This document shows, in pieces, positions 41,294-49,667 of a DNA stretch of 64,000 nucleotides. This DNA comes from Streptomyces iranensis. Lineage in GTDB: Bacteria; Actinomycetota; Actinomycetes; Streptomycetales; Streptomycetaceae. The stretch's first letter is position 1, and the number at the start of each line of letters is the position of its first letter. Made by a program: the position numbers and the translations under genes. The notes beneath the pieces are model-generated. The model was given only the letters and a program-made list of their open reading frames with translations, ran no database searches and had not been told where the DNA came from. The stretch lies in NCBI RefSeq assembly GCF_017874715.1, contig NZ_JAGGLR010000012.1:124001-188000 (forward strand), written 5' to 3'.

Positions 41294-42676
41294 TCAGTGG
41301 CGGGCGGGGGGTGCCGGGCGATCGCGGCCGACCGTCAGACGTGCCGGGCGGTACGGGGCGTACGCCGCCCCGTCCAGACCGAGCGCCGTGGCGGACCGCT
41401 GAAGCGCGGCCGGGGTCGCGGCGTCGTCCCAGTGGCCGGTGACGACGCGGTGTTCGAGCGCGTGCAGGGCGGCCACGGTCTCGGCGGTGGTGAATGCGCA
41501 GTGGCCCTGTCGTTCGACGTAGGCCTGCCGCAGCAGCGCGCCGTCCCCGGCCGTGCGCACCCGGTCGCCGAACTGCCGTTCCTGTTCCACGGGTACGAGA
41601 TTGTCGGCGATCGTGTGCACGTCCAGCAGCGGTACGCCGAGGCCCTGACCGGCGGACGAGGTGCGCTGCGCCGTACGGACGGCGGCGGGGTCGGCGGCGA
41701 TCGAGGCGCTCCGGGTCAGGGACGTCAGGTCGGCGCGCAGGTCGAGTCCGGCCGCCCGATACAGCGCGCGGACCTGCGGCGCGTGAGCGGAGCCGGCGAG
41801 CAGGTGGGCGTAGTCGACGCCCCGGTTCCAGGAGTTGTCGCCACCGACGGACTGCTCCATGGCGAACCGGCCGCCCTCGACGAACGACAGGATGCCCTGC
41901 GCGAACCACGTGTACTGCTGCTCCTCCTGGCCTGCCCAGTCGGCCGGGGCGGGCCGGTCCTTTCCGGGCGCCCAGGCGGGCAGGTTGAGGAAGGCCGCGG
42001 CCAGCGCGATCCGGGCCCGGCCCCGCGGGGTGGCCTGCGCGGCGGTGACGGCGTCGGTGAGCTTCCCGGCGGTGGCGGCCGCGTCGGCGGCGGAGCCGAA
42101 GCGCACCAGACGGACGTCCTGCCCCGGCAGGAGCAGCCGAGCGATGGTGTACTCGGCGTCGAGTTGGTAGTTGTCCAGGTCGGTGCCGCCCGCGACCAGG
42201 CCGCACAGGCCGAGCACGCCGTCGACACGGCCGGCGCCGTCGCGGGCGATCTGCGCGTTGACGAGTCCGCCCATGGACTGGCCGACGGCCAGGGTGCGCC
42301 GCGGGGTGCCGATCTTCGCGACGACGGCGTCGAGTGTGGCGAACTGGTCGGGTTCTGCGCTGTTCAGGGCCCACATCGAGCCATGGGGGTCGTACGACGA
42401 ACCGGCCATCGCATAGCCCTCGGAGAGCAACTCGGTGCGTACGGCGTCGGAGGGGGCGTCCTGGGCGACGGTGGGGCCGAAGCCATGGCTGAACAGCAGC
42501 AGGGTGCCGTTCCAGCGGTCGGGGACGTCCGCCATCCAGGTGGCGCCGTCGGCGAGGGTGCCGGTGAGATGGGCAGTGGCCGTCGGGTCCGCCTGGGCGG
42601 CTGACCAGGGAAGGGCGGTGAGGGCGACGGACGCCAGGGCGGCCAGTGCGACACGCGGACGGGTGCGAGCAAACAT
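41294..42676 (-). CDS. Secreted alpha/beta hydrolase
   Basis: A 460-residue protein with a Sec signal peptide (MFARTRPR, hydrophobic core, cleavage near SAAQA). The alpha/beta hydrolase features are the oxyanion-side LFSHGFGP near residue 63, nucleophile Ser in VGQSMGGL near residue 135 and probable catalytic His in ERQGHCAF near residue 400. ATG 42676 has AAGGAG 8 bases upstream, and a promoter is visible about 75 bases further. It may process an extracellular ester or a compound exported by the MFS partner. Confidence 0.8.
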   Translation of the reverse strand: MFARTRPRVALAALASVALTALPWSAAQADPTATAHLTGTLADGATWMADVPDRWNGTLLLFSHGFGPTVAQDAPSDAVRTELLSEGYAMAGSSYDPHGSMWALNSAEPDQFATLDAVVAKIGTPRRTLAVGQSMGGLVNAQIARDGAGRVDGVLGLCGLVAGGTDLDNYQLDAEYTIARLLLPGQDVRLVRFGSAADAAATAGKLTDAVTAAQATPRGRARIALAAAFLNLPAWAPGKDRPAPADWAGQEEQQYTWFAQGILSFVEGGRFAMEQSVGGDNSWNRGVDYAHLLAGSAHAPQVRALYRAAGLDLRADLTSLTRSASIAADPAAVRTAQRTSSAGQGLGVPLLDVHTIADNLVPVEQERQFGDRVRTAGDGALLRQAYVERQGHCAFTTAETVAALHALEHRVVTGHWDDAATPAALQRSATALGLDGAAYAPYRPARLTVGRDRPAPPARH

Positions 42677-42752
42677 GGAAGTGGCTCCTTGTGGGCGGCT
42701 GCGGAGCGGGGAACCTGGGGGCGTCTCAGCGCGCTGAACGAAGGTGTGGAGG

Positions 42753-42782
42753 AATGTAGGGCTGATTTCTTGCAGCCGTCAA
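42753..42782 (-). promoter_or_regulatory. Housekeeping-type promoter of the secreted hydrolase
   Basis: On the minus strand TTGACG (42782-42777), an 18-base spacer, and TACATT (42758-42753) form a good vegetative-type promoter. Transcription would start about 70 bases upstream of the hydrolase ATG. Confidence 0.6.
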
Positions 42783-42837
42783 CGCAATGCACAATTTCGC
42801 CTGAGAGCACGCCCTGGTGTGGCACGCGTGAAGACGG

Positions 42838-43662
42838 CTACGCCGGAACGGTCTCGATCGACCGGCGCGCCGCGTCCCGGGCGGGCGCCTCCAACAGGCC
42901 GTGGACCGCGCGGAACGTCTCCTCCGCCCCGGCCGCGGGCCAGTCCTCCGGCAGGTGCCGTACGGGCAACCGCGGATCACTGCGGATGACCTGCAGCCAC
43001 TCGGCGGTCAGGCGGAGACGCAGCGCGAGGGCGTCCTCTCCGGCCAAGTCCACGCCACCCGAGGCGTACGGCCGCCAGAACGCGTCGAAGTCCCGGTAAC
43101 CGGCGCCCAGTTCGCGCAGGTCCCAGGTGTCGTCGACCATCTCGGCGATATCCATGCCGACGTCCGCGTGGGCGCGGAAGACCTTCACATGCGCGGCCAG
43201 GCCCAGCGCGGCGACGATCTCGGAGACGTCGACCTCGCCCGGCGCGATCCACAGTCCGCTGAACAGCGCGCCGAAGCCCGCCCAGGTCAGCTGGGAGCGC
43301 AGATCGTGCCGCTGGCGCTGCCATGACTCCGGGAGCGAGAAGCCGAGCAGGGTCCAGGTGCCGTCCCACTCGCGGTTGACCGCGCCCGTCTTCCAGATGC
43401 GCCGCTCGCCGTCACGGAGGATCGCCTCCGAGCGGTCGGTGAGGCCGATGTAGGTCCGCCGGCCCTCACGCCGACGACTCAGCAGACCACGGCCGACCAT
43501 GCGGGTGAGGGTGGACCGGGTGGCCTGCTCTCCGACTCCGGCGCGCCGGAACACCTCGATGACGCTCCCCGTGTACACGCACACCGCGCGGCCCAGCACT
43601 TCGTCACCGAGGAAGCTGAGCAGCAGGGACTGGGGGCGGAGGGCTGGAGCGGTCACACGCAT
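42838..43662 (-). CDS. PaaX-family transcriptional regulator
   Basis: A 274-residue PaaX-type regulator. An N-terminal winged HTH (RPQSLLLSFLGDEVLG, ATRSTLTRMVGRGLLSRRREG) is followed by the central PaaX domain (WDGTWTLLGFSLPES) and a C-terminal domain. PaaX proteins classically sense aryl-CoA esters such as phenylacetyl-CoA. It lies 32 bases downstream of a MarR-family gene that is divergent from an aromatic-acid-type CoA-ligase operon, so aryl-CoA sensing is plausible. Confidence 0.85.
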   Translation of the reverse strand: MRVTAPALRPQSLLLSFLGDEVLGRAVCVYTGSVIEVFRRAGVGEQATRSTLTRMVGRGLLSRRREGRRTYIGLTDRSEAILRDGERRIWKTGAVNREWDGTWTLLGFSLPESWQRQRHDLRSQLTWAGFGALFSGLWIAPGEVDVSEIVAALGLAAHVKVFRAHADVGMDIAEMVDDTWDLRELGAGYRDFDAFWRPYASGGVDLAGEDALALRLRLTAEWLQVIRSDPRLPVRHLPEDWPAAGAEETFRAVHGLLEAPARDAARRSIETVPA

Positions 43663-43694
43663 ACATTACGAGGCCCCGCGCACACGCGGCAGCG

Positions 43695-44255
43695 TCAGGC
43701 GAGCCCGTTCCCGGCGACGCGCACCAGGAGCTTGTGCAGCGTCTCCCGTTCGGCGGGGGCGAGCGGGGTGAGCAGTTCGTCGGTCACCCGCCGGCCCGCC
43801 TGATCCGTGTCACGGAGGAACGCGCGGCCGCCCTCGGTGAGGACGACGATGCGGCTGCGGCGGTCGTCGGGGGCGGGGCGGCGCTCGGCGAAACCCAGCT
43901 TCTCCAGGTCGTCCACCAGGCCGACGATCGCGCTCGGGTCATAGCCGAGCCGGGCGCTGAGCTCTCGCTGCAACGCGCCCTCACAGGTGGCGAGGCAGCG
44001 CAGCACGGCGTAGTGCCGCAGCCGCAGCCCCGACTCCTGGAGGAAGGTGTTGAACAGCTGACCGGAGCGCAAGCCCAGGCGGTACAGCAGATAGCCCGAG
44101 TCCGCGTGCAGCGCCCGCATCCACGGTTCGTCCGCGTCGATGGGGGGCGGGGTGTCGGTGTGCCGGCGGGCGATGGCGGGCTCCCTGGTCTCGGCTCCGG
44201 GGCGCCGGTCTCGGCGCTCCCCGGAGGGGTGGGTCTCGTGTGCAGAGTCCAGCAT
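43695..44255 (-). CDS. MarR-family regulator, CouR/PhdR-like by context
   Basis: A 186-residue MarR-type protein with the winged HTH in LRLRHYAVLRCLATCEGALQRELSARLGYDPSAIVGLVDDLEKLGFAERRPAPDDRRSR. The start ATG 44255 is preferred because the family fold begins about residue 45; a frame extension to 44294 would cover the operator. It is divergent from an SDR/amidohydrolase/CoA-ligase/MaoC operon. From memory, in Rhodococcus CouR and Corynebacterium PhdR, MarR proteins control equivalent hydroxycinnamate genes and respond to the CoA ester. Confidence 0.85.
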   Translation of the reverse strand: MLDSAHETHPSGERRDRRPGAETREPAIARRHTDTPPPIDADEPWMRALHADSGYLLYRLGLRSGQLFNTFLQESGLRLRHYAVLRCLATCEGALQRELSARLGYDPSAIVGLVDDLEKLGFAERRPAPDDRRSRIVVLTEGGRAFLRDTDQAGRRVTDELLTPLAPAERETLHKLLVRVAGNGLA

Positions 44256-44272
44256 GACGCACCCGAGGTGGA

Positions 44273-44310
44273 CAACAACTGTTGACGACACCAATTATTG
44301 CGCTTAGCTT
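44273..44310 (+). promoter_or_regulatory. Promoter with MarR-type dyad for the SDR/CoA-ligase operon
   Basis: CAACA-AC-TGTTG (44273-44284) overlaps a -35 TTGACG (44282-44287); after 17 bases comes -10 TAGCTT (44305-44310). A dyad covering the -35 is a standard repressor position, so the divergent MarR protein is the obvious candidate. Confidence 0.6.
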
Positions 44311-44367
44311 CGATCTCGCCGCCGCACTCCGCGCCGGACAGGCGCACCCATGCGAAGGGACCCGCTC

Positions 44368-45285
44368 GTGCCCACCATCGATCTGACCGGCAAGGTCGCC
44401 GTCGTCACCGGCAGCGGCCGGGGCCTCGGCCTCGCCTACGCACACGCCCTCGCCGCCCACGGCGCGTCCGTGGTCGTCAACGACGTCGACGAAGCCGTGG
44501 CCGGACAGGCCGTCAAGTCCATCACCGAGGCCGGTGGCACCGCCGTGGCCGAGGTGGTCCCGGTCGGCTCCGCCGAGGCCGCCGGCCGGCTGGTGAGCCG
44601 TGCCGTCGAGGAGTTCGGCCGGCTCGACGTCCTGGTCACCAACGCGGGCATCCTGCGCGACAAGGTGCTCTGGAAGATGACCGACGAGGACTTCGACGCG
44701 GTCATCGCCACCCATCTGCGCGCCACCTTCACCTGCGCCCGCGCCGCCTCGTTGCGCATGCGCGAGCAGGGCGATGGCGGCACACTCGTCCTCGTCGGCT
44801 CCCCGGCCGGGCAGCGCGGCAACTTCGGCCAGACCAACTACGCGGCCGCCAAGGCCGGGATCGCCGCCATGGCCCGCACCTGGTCCATGGAACTGGCCCG
44901 CGCGAACATCACCGTCAACGCGATCGTGCCGGTCGCCGCCACCGCGTTGACCGAGACCATTCCCGCCTTCGCCCCGCATGTGGAGGCCCTGAGGAACGGC
45001 GAGCCGCTGCCGGACTTCCTGCGCAAGGGCGAGGGATTCGGCACCCCGGAGGACTGCGCCGCCCTCGTCCCCTTCCTGGCCTCCGACGCCGCCCGCGGCG
45101 TCACCGGCCAGTGCGTCGGCATCGGCGGCGACAAGGTGGCGCTCTGGTCGCATCCGCGGGAGATACGGACCGCCTACGCCGACGGCGGCTGGACCCCCGA
45201 GGCCCTCGCCGACGTCTGGCACACATCGGTCGGCGCCGAGCCGCAGTCGGTGGGCATCCCCGCGCCGAAGACCCCGGAGGCGTGA
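44368..45285 (+). CDS. SDR dehydrogenase, probable beta-hydroxyacyl-CoA dehydrogenase (CouN-like)
   Basis: A 305-residue SDR resembling the dehydrogenase part of multifunctional beta-oxidation enzymes. TGSGRGLGLAYAHALA is the cofactor loop, then LVTNAGILRDK, the active Ser in LVGSPAG and the catalytic YAAAK in QTNYAAAKAG. GTG 44368 is chosen (GAAGGGA about 9 bases upstream) over ATG 44350. In the proposed pathway it oxidises 3-hydroxy-3-aryl-propionyl-CoA to the beta-keto ester. It is the first gene of a four-gene operon; the next start overlaps its stop (TGATG). Confidence 0.82.
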   Translation: MPTIDLTGKVAVVTGSGRGLGLAYAHALAAHGASVVVNDVDEAVAGQAVKSITEAGGTAVAEVVPVGSAEAAGRLVSRAVEEFGRLDVLVTNAGILRDKVLWKMTDEDFDAVIATHLRATFTCARAASLRMREQGDGGTLVLVGSPAGQRGNFGQTNYAAAKAGIAAMARTWSMELARANITVNAIVPVAATALTETIPAFAPHVEALRNGEPLPDFLRKGEGFGTPEDCAALVPFLASDAARGVTGQCVGIGGDKVALWSHPREIRTAYADGGWTPEALADVWHTSVGAEPQSVGIPAPKTPEA

Positions 45286-46160
45286 TGGACCTCCGGAATC
45301 TGGTCGCCATCGACGTCCACACCCACGCGGAGGTGTCCGCCAAGGGCCACTCCTCCCTGGACGACGATCTGCACGCCGCCTCCGCCGCCTACTTCAAGGT
45401 CGAAGGCAAACGGAAGCCCACCCTCGAGGAGACGGCCGCCTACTACCGCGAACGGCGGATGGCCGCCGTCATCTTCACGGTGGACGCCGAGTCCGCCACC
45501 GGTACCGAGCCCGTCCCGAACGAGGAGGTCGCCGAGGCCGCCGCCGCCAACGCGGACGTCCTCATCCCCTTCGCCTCCATCGACCCCTTCCGGGGGAAGG
45601 CGGGCGTGCGGCGGGCCCGGCGGCTGGTCGAGGAGTACGGCGTGCGGGGCTTCAAGTTCCACCCCAGCGTCCAGGGCTTCTTCCCCAACGACCGCTCGGT
45701 GGCGTACGGCCTGTACGAGGTGATCGAGGAGACCGGCACCATCGCCCTCTTCCACACCGGCCAGACCGGCATCGGCGCCGGTGTGCCCGGCGGGGGCGGC
45801 ATCCGGCTGAAGTATTCCAACCCGCTCCATGTGGACGACGTGGCCGCCGACTTCCCGCATCTGAAGATCATTCTGGCGCATCCGTCGTTCCCCTGGCAGG
45901 ACGAGGCGCTGGCGGTGGCGACCCACAAGCCCGGCGTGCACATCGACCTGTCCGGCTGGTCGCCGAAGTACTTTCCGCCGCAGCTCGTGCAGTACGCCAA
46001 CACACTGCTGAAGGACAAGGTCCTGTTCGGTTCGGACTTCCCGGTGCTCACCCCGGACCGATGGCTGGCCGACTTCGACAAGCTCTCCATCAAGGACGCG
46101 GTCAAGCCGAAGATCCTCAAGGAGAACGCGGCCCGGCTGCTCGGGCTGACAAAACCGTAA
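45285..46160 (+). CDS. Amidohydrolase-2 family hydrolase (CouO-like beta-ketoacyl-CoA hydrolase candidate)
   Basis: A 291-residue metal-dependent hydrolase with HxH in AIDVHTHAEV near residue 12, ligand His in FKFHPSVQ and ILAHPSFPW, and the catalytic Asp in LFGSDFPV near residue 250. In characterised hydroxycinnamate clusters of actinobacteria (Rhodococcus cou, Corynebacterium phd, from memory) a protein of this family hydrolyses aryl-beta-ketoacyl-CoA to the benzoate and acetyl-CoA. Identical neighbours make that role likely here. It overlaps the SDR stop by one base. Confidence 0.8.
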   Translation: MDLRNLVAIDVHTHAEVSAKGHSSLDDDLHAASAAYFKVEGKRKPTLEETAAYYRERRMAAVIFTVDAESATGTEPVPNEEVAEAAAANADVLIPFASIDPFRGKAGVRRARRLVEEYGVRGFKFHPSVQGFFPNDRSVAYGLYEVIEETGTIALFHTGQTGIGAGVPGGGGIRLKYSNPLHVDDVAADFPHLKIILAHPSFPWQDEALAVATHKPGVHIDLSGWSPKYFPPQLVQYANTLLKDKVLFGSDFPVLTPDRWLADFDKLSIKDAVKPKILKENAARLLGLTKP

Positions 46161-46170
46161 GGGGTGCCGG

Positions 46171-47697
46171 ATGCGCAACGAGGGACTGGGGTCATGGCCC
46201 GCACGCCGGGCCCGTAAGACCCCGAACCGCACGGCCCTGATCCACGGCGAGCGGTCGACCGACTACCGCACCCTGCACACCCGCACCACCCGCCTCGCCC
46301 ATGCCCTGCGCGCCCGGGGCATCAGGCGTGGCGACCGCATCGCCCATCTCGGCCCCAATCACCCCGCCTATCTGGAGACCCTGTTCGCCGCGGGCCTCCT
46401 CGGCGCCGTCTTCGTCCCCCTCAACACCCGGCTCACCGGCCCCGAGATCGCGTACCAGCTCGCCGACTCCGGCGCCAAAGCCCTCATCCACGGTGCCGCA
46501 CAAGCCGGGCTCGTCGCCGGACTGCCCGCCGACACCGGTGTACGGACCTGTATCGAGATCGGCGACGCATACGAACAGACCCTGGCAGCCGCGCCGACCG
46601 AGCCGATCGATGAACCGGTCACCCCCGACGACACCTGCCTCATCATGTACACCTCGGGGACGACCGGCCGCCCCAAGGGCGCGATGCTCACCCACGGCAA
46701 CATCATCTGGAACGCCGTCAATGTGCTGGTCGACCACGATCTGTTCGCCGACGAGCGCGCCCTGGTGTCCGCCCCGCTGTTCCACACCGCGGGCCTGAAC
46801 ATGATCACCTTGCCGGTACTCCTCAAGGGCGGCACCTGCGTCCTGGTGGAGGCCTTCGAGCCGGGGACGACCCTGGATCTGATCGAACGGCATCGCATCA
46901 CCTCCATGTTCGGAGTGCCGACGATGTTCGGCCAGGTGGCCCGGCATCCCCGCTGGACGAACGCGGATCTGTCCTCGCTCCGCATCCTCACCTGCGGCGG
47001 ATCCCCGGTGCCGACCCCGCTCATCGCCACCTACCAGGAGCGCGGGCTCACCTTCCTCCAGGGCTACGGCATGACCGAGGCCGCGCCCGGCACCCTCTTC
47101 CTGGACGCCGAGCACGCCGCCGACAAGGCGGGCTCGGCGGGCGTACCGCACTTCTTCAGCGACGTACGGGTCGTCCGGCCCGGCCTCACCCCGGTCGGCA
47201 TCGGTGAGACCGGCGAAGTGGTGGTGCGCGGACCACATGTGATGTCCGGCTACTGGGGGCTGCCCGAGGAGACCGAGGCCGCGTTCGCGGGCGGCTGGTT
47301 CCGCAGCGGGGACGCGGCCCGGGTCGACGAAGACGGTTATGTGTACATCGTCGACCGGATCAAGGACATGATCATATCCGGCGGCGAGAACGTCTACCCC
47401 GCCGAGATCGAGGATCTCCTCCTCGCCCACCCGGGCATCGCCGAGTGCGCGGTGATCGGTGTCCCGGACGACATGTGGGGCGAGGTGCCCCGGGCGGTCG
47501 TCGTCCCGGCGGCGGGCACCGAACTCGACCCGGAGCAGGTGCTGGCATCACTGTCCGGGCGGCTCGCCAAGTACAAGATCCCCAAGTCGGTGGTGGTCGC
47601 GGACGAACTTCCGCGCACCGCCTCCGGAAAGCTCCTCAAGTCCCGGGTGCGCGACCGCTACGGCACCCCCGCCCCTGAACAGGAAGCCGGTTCATGA
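46171..47697 (+). CDS. Acyl/aryl-CoA ligase (CouL-like)
   Basis: A 508-residue AMP-forming ligase of the ANL superfamily. P-loop motif YTSGTTGRPKGAM is near residue 165, the A5 region QGYGMTEAAPG near residue 297, the ribose-binding Asp and hinge in FRSGDAARVDEDGYVYIVDRIKD near 380-400, and the catalytic Lys in PRTASGKLLK near residue 490. It would activate a hydroxycinnamate-type acid to its CoA ester. AAGGGG lies 7 bases before ATG 46171. It overlaps the MaoC gene by ATGA. Confidence 0.87.
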   Translation: MRNEGLGSWPARRARKTPNRTALIHGERSTDYRTLHTRTTRLAHALRARGIRRGDRIAHLGPNHPAYLETLFAAGLLGAVFVPLNTRLTGPEIAYQLADSGAKALIHGAAQAGLVAGLPADTGVRTCIEIGDAYEQTLAAAPTEPIDEPVTPDDTCLIMYTSGTTGRPKGAMLTHGNIIWNAVNVLVDHDLFADERALVSAPLFHTAGLNMITLPVLLKGGTCVLVEAFEPGTTLDLIERHRITSMFGVPTMFGQVARHPRWTNADLSSLRILTCGGSPVPTPLIATYQERGLTFLQGYGMTEAAPGTLFLDAEHAADKAGSAGVPHFFSDVRVVRPGLTPVGIGETGEVVVRGPHVMSGYWGLPEETEAAFAGGWFRSGDAARVDEDGYVYIVDRIKDMIISGGENVYPAEIEDLLLAHPGIAECAVIGVPDDMWGEVPRAVVVPAAGTELDPEQVLASLSGRLAKYKIPKSVVVADELPRTASGKLLKSRVRDRYGTPAPEQEAGS

Positions 47698-48149
47698 GCA
47701 TCACCGTCAACGGCCTGGACGACCTGAAGAAGCTCGCCGACGCGGACCTCGGCACCAGCGAGTGGATCGAGGTCACTCAGGACCGCATCGACACCTTCGC
47801 CGATGCCACCGACGATCACCAGTGGATCCACACCGACCCGGAGCGAGCGGCCCAGGGCCCCTTCGGCGCGCCGATCGCGCACGGCTACCTCACGCTGTCC
47901 CTGTTCATCCCGCTCTTCACCCAACTGCTGGACGTACGGGGCGTGACCACCAAGGTGAACTACGGCCTGAACAAGGTGCGCTTCCCCGCGCCGGTGAAGG
48001 CCGGGTCCCGCATACGGCTGGTGGCCCGGCTCACCTCGGTCGAGGACGTACCCGGCGGCGTCCAGATCACCGTCGACGGCACGATCGAGGTGGACGGCGG
48101 CACGAAGCCCGCGGCCGTGGTGCAGAGCCTGTCCCGCTTCTACGTCTGA
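47694..48149 (+). CDS. MaoC-like enoyl-CoA hydratase (CouM-like)
   Basis: A 151-residue hotdog-fold protein. The (R)-hydratase motif is DRIDTFADATDDHQWIHTDPERA, with Asp and His in the catalytic positions, followed by PIAHGYLTLSLF. It would hydrate aryl-enoyl-CoA to the 3-hydroxy ester, completing the set ligase, hydratase, dehydrogenase, hydrolase needed for non-beta-ketothiolase side-chain removal. It is translationally coupled to the ligase. Confidence 0.87.
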   Translation: MSITVNGLDDLKKLADADLGTSEWIEVTQDRIDTFADATDDHQWIHTDPERAAQGPFGAPIAHGYLTLSLFIPLFTQLLDVRGVTTKVNYGLNKVRFPAPVKAGSRIRLVARLTSVEDVPGGVQITVDGTIEVDGGTKPAAVVQSLSRFYV

Positions 48150-48156
48150 CCTGCGC

Positions 48157-48528
48157 TCAGGCGGCGAGCACCTGCGCCACCGCCGTCGCGGGCAGACGCT
48201 CCGCCGGAATGCGTACCGGCGCGACCGGGCCATGAGCGGGCCACACGCGGTATGTGGTCTTGGCCGGATCCACCAGGGGCTCACCGAGAGTGATCCGCCC
48301 CTGGGAGTACAGCCTGTCGCATACGGGGGTGGGCAGCGCGACGTAGCAGCCGCCCCTGTTGGTGACGGAGTCGTACGGCTGCCAGTAGCCGTACCGGCGT
48401 CGTCCGCTCGCGCGCACGGTGCAGAACACCGGAGTGCGGGAGTTGGACATGACGCGGAGAACACCGGCGTCGGCAGCCTCGAACGGGACCTCGGAACGGG
48501 AGCGGGACGAGTAGAGGACCGAGGACAT
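48157..48528 (-). CDS. Conserved-looking hypothetical protein
   Basis: A 123-residue protein from ATG 48528 (AAAGG upstream), converging on the MaoC gene with 7 bases between. It is soluble, without signal peptide or recognisable catalytic motif; notable segments are SRTPVFCTVRASGRRRYGYWQPYDS and GRITLGEPLVDPAKTTYRVW. Codon use and composition look genuine. I do not recognise a family. It diverges from the HxlR gene, with a 17-base-period repeat in the shared promoter region, so it may belong to the HxlR circuit. Confidence 0.65.
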   Translation of the reverse strand: MSSVLYSSRSRSEVPFEAADAGVLRVMSNSRTPVFCTVRASGRRRYGYWQPYDSVTNRGGCYVALPTPVCDRLYSQGRITLGEPLVDPAKTTYRVWPAHGPVAPVRIPAERLPATAVAQVLAA

Positions 48529-48662
48529 CAAGGCTGCCTTTCCGAGGGGCCGGGACTCAAGATCAGCTACCCAATTAAAGCAGTGATTTGATCTCGATGG
48601 CACAACTCCCTTGCAAGTGGCGGGGCTTGGGCATGTCGGCACGGACACCGGTAGCATTGCAG

Positions 48663-48686
48663 GACTACTTTCGATTCAAGACTACT
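48663..48686. promoter_or_regulatory. GACTACT direct repeat, 17-base period, probable HxlR site
   Basis: GACTACT occurs at 48663-48669 and again at 48680-48686. On the complementary strand this reads AGTAGTC, matching the TAGTAG repeats with the same 17-base period at 49226-49249. It lies 37-60 bases upstream of the HxlR start, so autoregulation is inferred. Confidence 0.55.
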
Positions 48687-48722
48687 ACCGGGATCACCCA
48701 AGACCACCCAAGGGGAGAAGCC

Positions 48723-49184
48723 GTGCCCGACCGCGGGAGCCGCATCACCTTCCAGCACGGCCAGGAGTTCCTGGCCGCGATCTCCGAGCGCTGGAACTAC
48801 CAGATCCTGCGGGAGGTGTTCTTCGGTGTGGGCCGGTTCGGCGAACTCAAGCGAGCGCTGGGCATTTCGGCGAACATCCTCACCGCACGGCTGAACAGCC
48901 TGACCGAACTGGGTCTGCTCACCAGGCGCGCCTACCGCGCGGACAAGCCGTGGTACGAGTACGAGCTCACCGACAGCGCCCGTGAGCTCGTCGTCCCCGC
49001 CATCGCGGCCATCACGCGCTGGGCCGAGAGCCATGCGACCGACAGCGACATCAGCCAGCACCCACTGATGCACACGGTGTGCGGCAACCCGACCAATCCG
49101 TACCTCGCGTGCAGCAGCTGCCATCAGCCGGTCGAGGCATCGACCCTGCGGCCGGTGCCCGCCGAGGAAGGTGGCGCCCGTTGA
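48723..49184 (+). CDS. HxlR-family winged-helix regulator
   Basis: A 153-residue HxlR-type regulator: the domain is in the first 100 residues (FLAAISERWNYQILREVFFGVGRFGELKRALGISANILTARLNSLTELGLL). A C-terminal extension contains Cys in HTVCGNP and a CSSC pair. Cys residues in HxlR proteins such as YodB/HypR sense quinones or electrophiles, so redox or metal sensing is possible. GTG 48723 has AAGGGGAG 5 bases upstream and is preferred over ATG 48588, which would place the repeat inside the coding region. Confidence 0.83.
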   Translation: MPDRGSRITFQHGQEFLAAISERWNYQILREVFFGVGRFGELKRALGISANILTARLNSLTELGLLTRRAYRADKPWYEYELTDSARELVVPAIAAITRWAESHATDSDISQHPLMHTVCGNPTNPYLACSSCHQPVEASTLRPVPAEEGGAR

Positions 49185-49225
49185 TCACCTCAGCCTGAGG
49201 GCCCGGGGCGACGCGACCGTAGAGC

Positions 49226-49263
49226 CTAGTAGTGATTTGAAACTAGTAGCGTTACGCTACTAG
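49226..49263. promoter_or_regulatory. CTAGTAG repeats and 9-base inverted repeat in front of the SnoaL-like gene
   Basis: CTAGTAG occurs at 49226-49232 and 49243-49249 (17-base period), and from the second copy CTAGTAGCG-TTA-CGCTACTAG forms a perfect 9-base-arm inverted repeat (49243-49263) ending two bases before ATG 49266. It shares the AGTAG core and 17-base period with the repeat ahead of hxlR. A bound regulator would cover both promoter and start codon. No ribosome-binding site is seen. Confidence 0.65.
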
Positions 49264-49265
49264 GC

Positions 49266-49664
49266 ATGACAGACACTGCACATGCGACATCCGTGCCCGA
49301 CTGGGTCCTGAAGTTCATGGACGCCATCGACACCCTGGAGTTCGACGAGGGCTTCGCGCCGCTGACCGAGGACACCGAGATGTACTTCGGCACCGCGCAC
49401 ATCCACGGCGTCGAGGCCATCAAGGCGTTCTTCGTCAAGATCGACGAGCCGCTGAACATCACCCACGAGGTTCTGGAGTTCTGGGCCGCGGGCGACGGCG
49501 TCCGCCTGCTGCGCGGCGAGGCGGCCATGGCCAAGAAGAGCGCACCGGAAGAGGTGGTGCGCGCCCCGTTCACGCACATCTTCTACCTCGACCAGGAAGA
49601 GCCGGTTCGCGTCCGGACGCTGCGCATCACCGCGGGCCCACTCCAGACCGACGCCGTGATGTGA
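49266..49664 (+). CDS. SnoaL-like / NTF2-fold protein
   Basis: A 132-residue protein of the NTF2-like cone-shaped barrel superfamily: the N-terminal helix PDWVLKFMDAIDTLEFDEGFAPLTEDTEMYFG, then IHGVEAIKAFFVKI and a strand-rich end FTHIFYLDQEEPVRVRTLRI. Such proteins act as isomerases, dehydratases or binding proteins. The sequence gives no catalytic assignment. The start is embedded next to an HxlR-type inverted repeat, so it is likely the main target of the neighbouring regulator. A strong terminator follows 3 bases after the stop. Confidence 0.8.
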   Translation: MTDTAHATSVPDWVLKFMDAIDTLEFDEGFAPLTEDTEMYFGTAHIHGVEAIKAFFVKIDEPLNITHEVLEFWAAGDGVRLLRGEAAMAKKSAPEEVVRAPFTHIFYLDQEEPVRVRTLRITAGPLQTDAVM

Positions 49665-49667
49665 CCT

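Noticed and set aside
39171..42374. Very long minus-strand open frame (over 1000 codons) across the MFS and hydrolase genes
   Set aside because: Arg/Pro/Gly-rich composition with no domain; it is a high-G+C shadow of two well-supported genes on the same strand.
49266..49664. SnoaL-like protein as a sign of an aromatic polyketide cluster
   Set aside because: No ketosynthase, cyclase or tailoring neighbours; the NTF2 fold is widespread, and the local context is an HxlR circuit.
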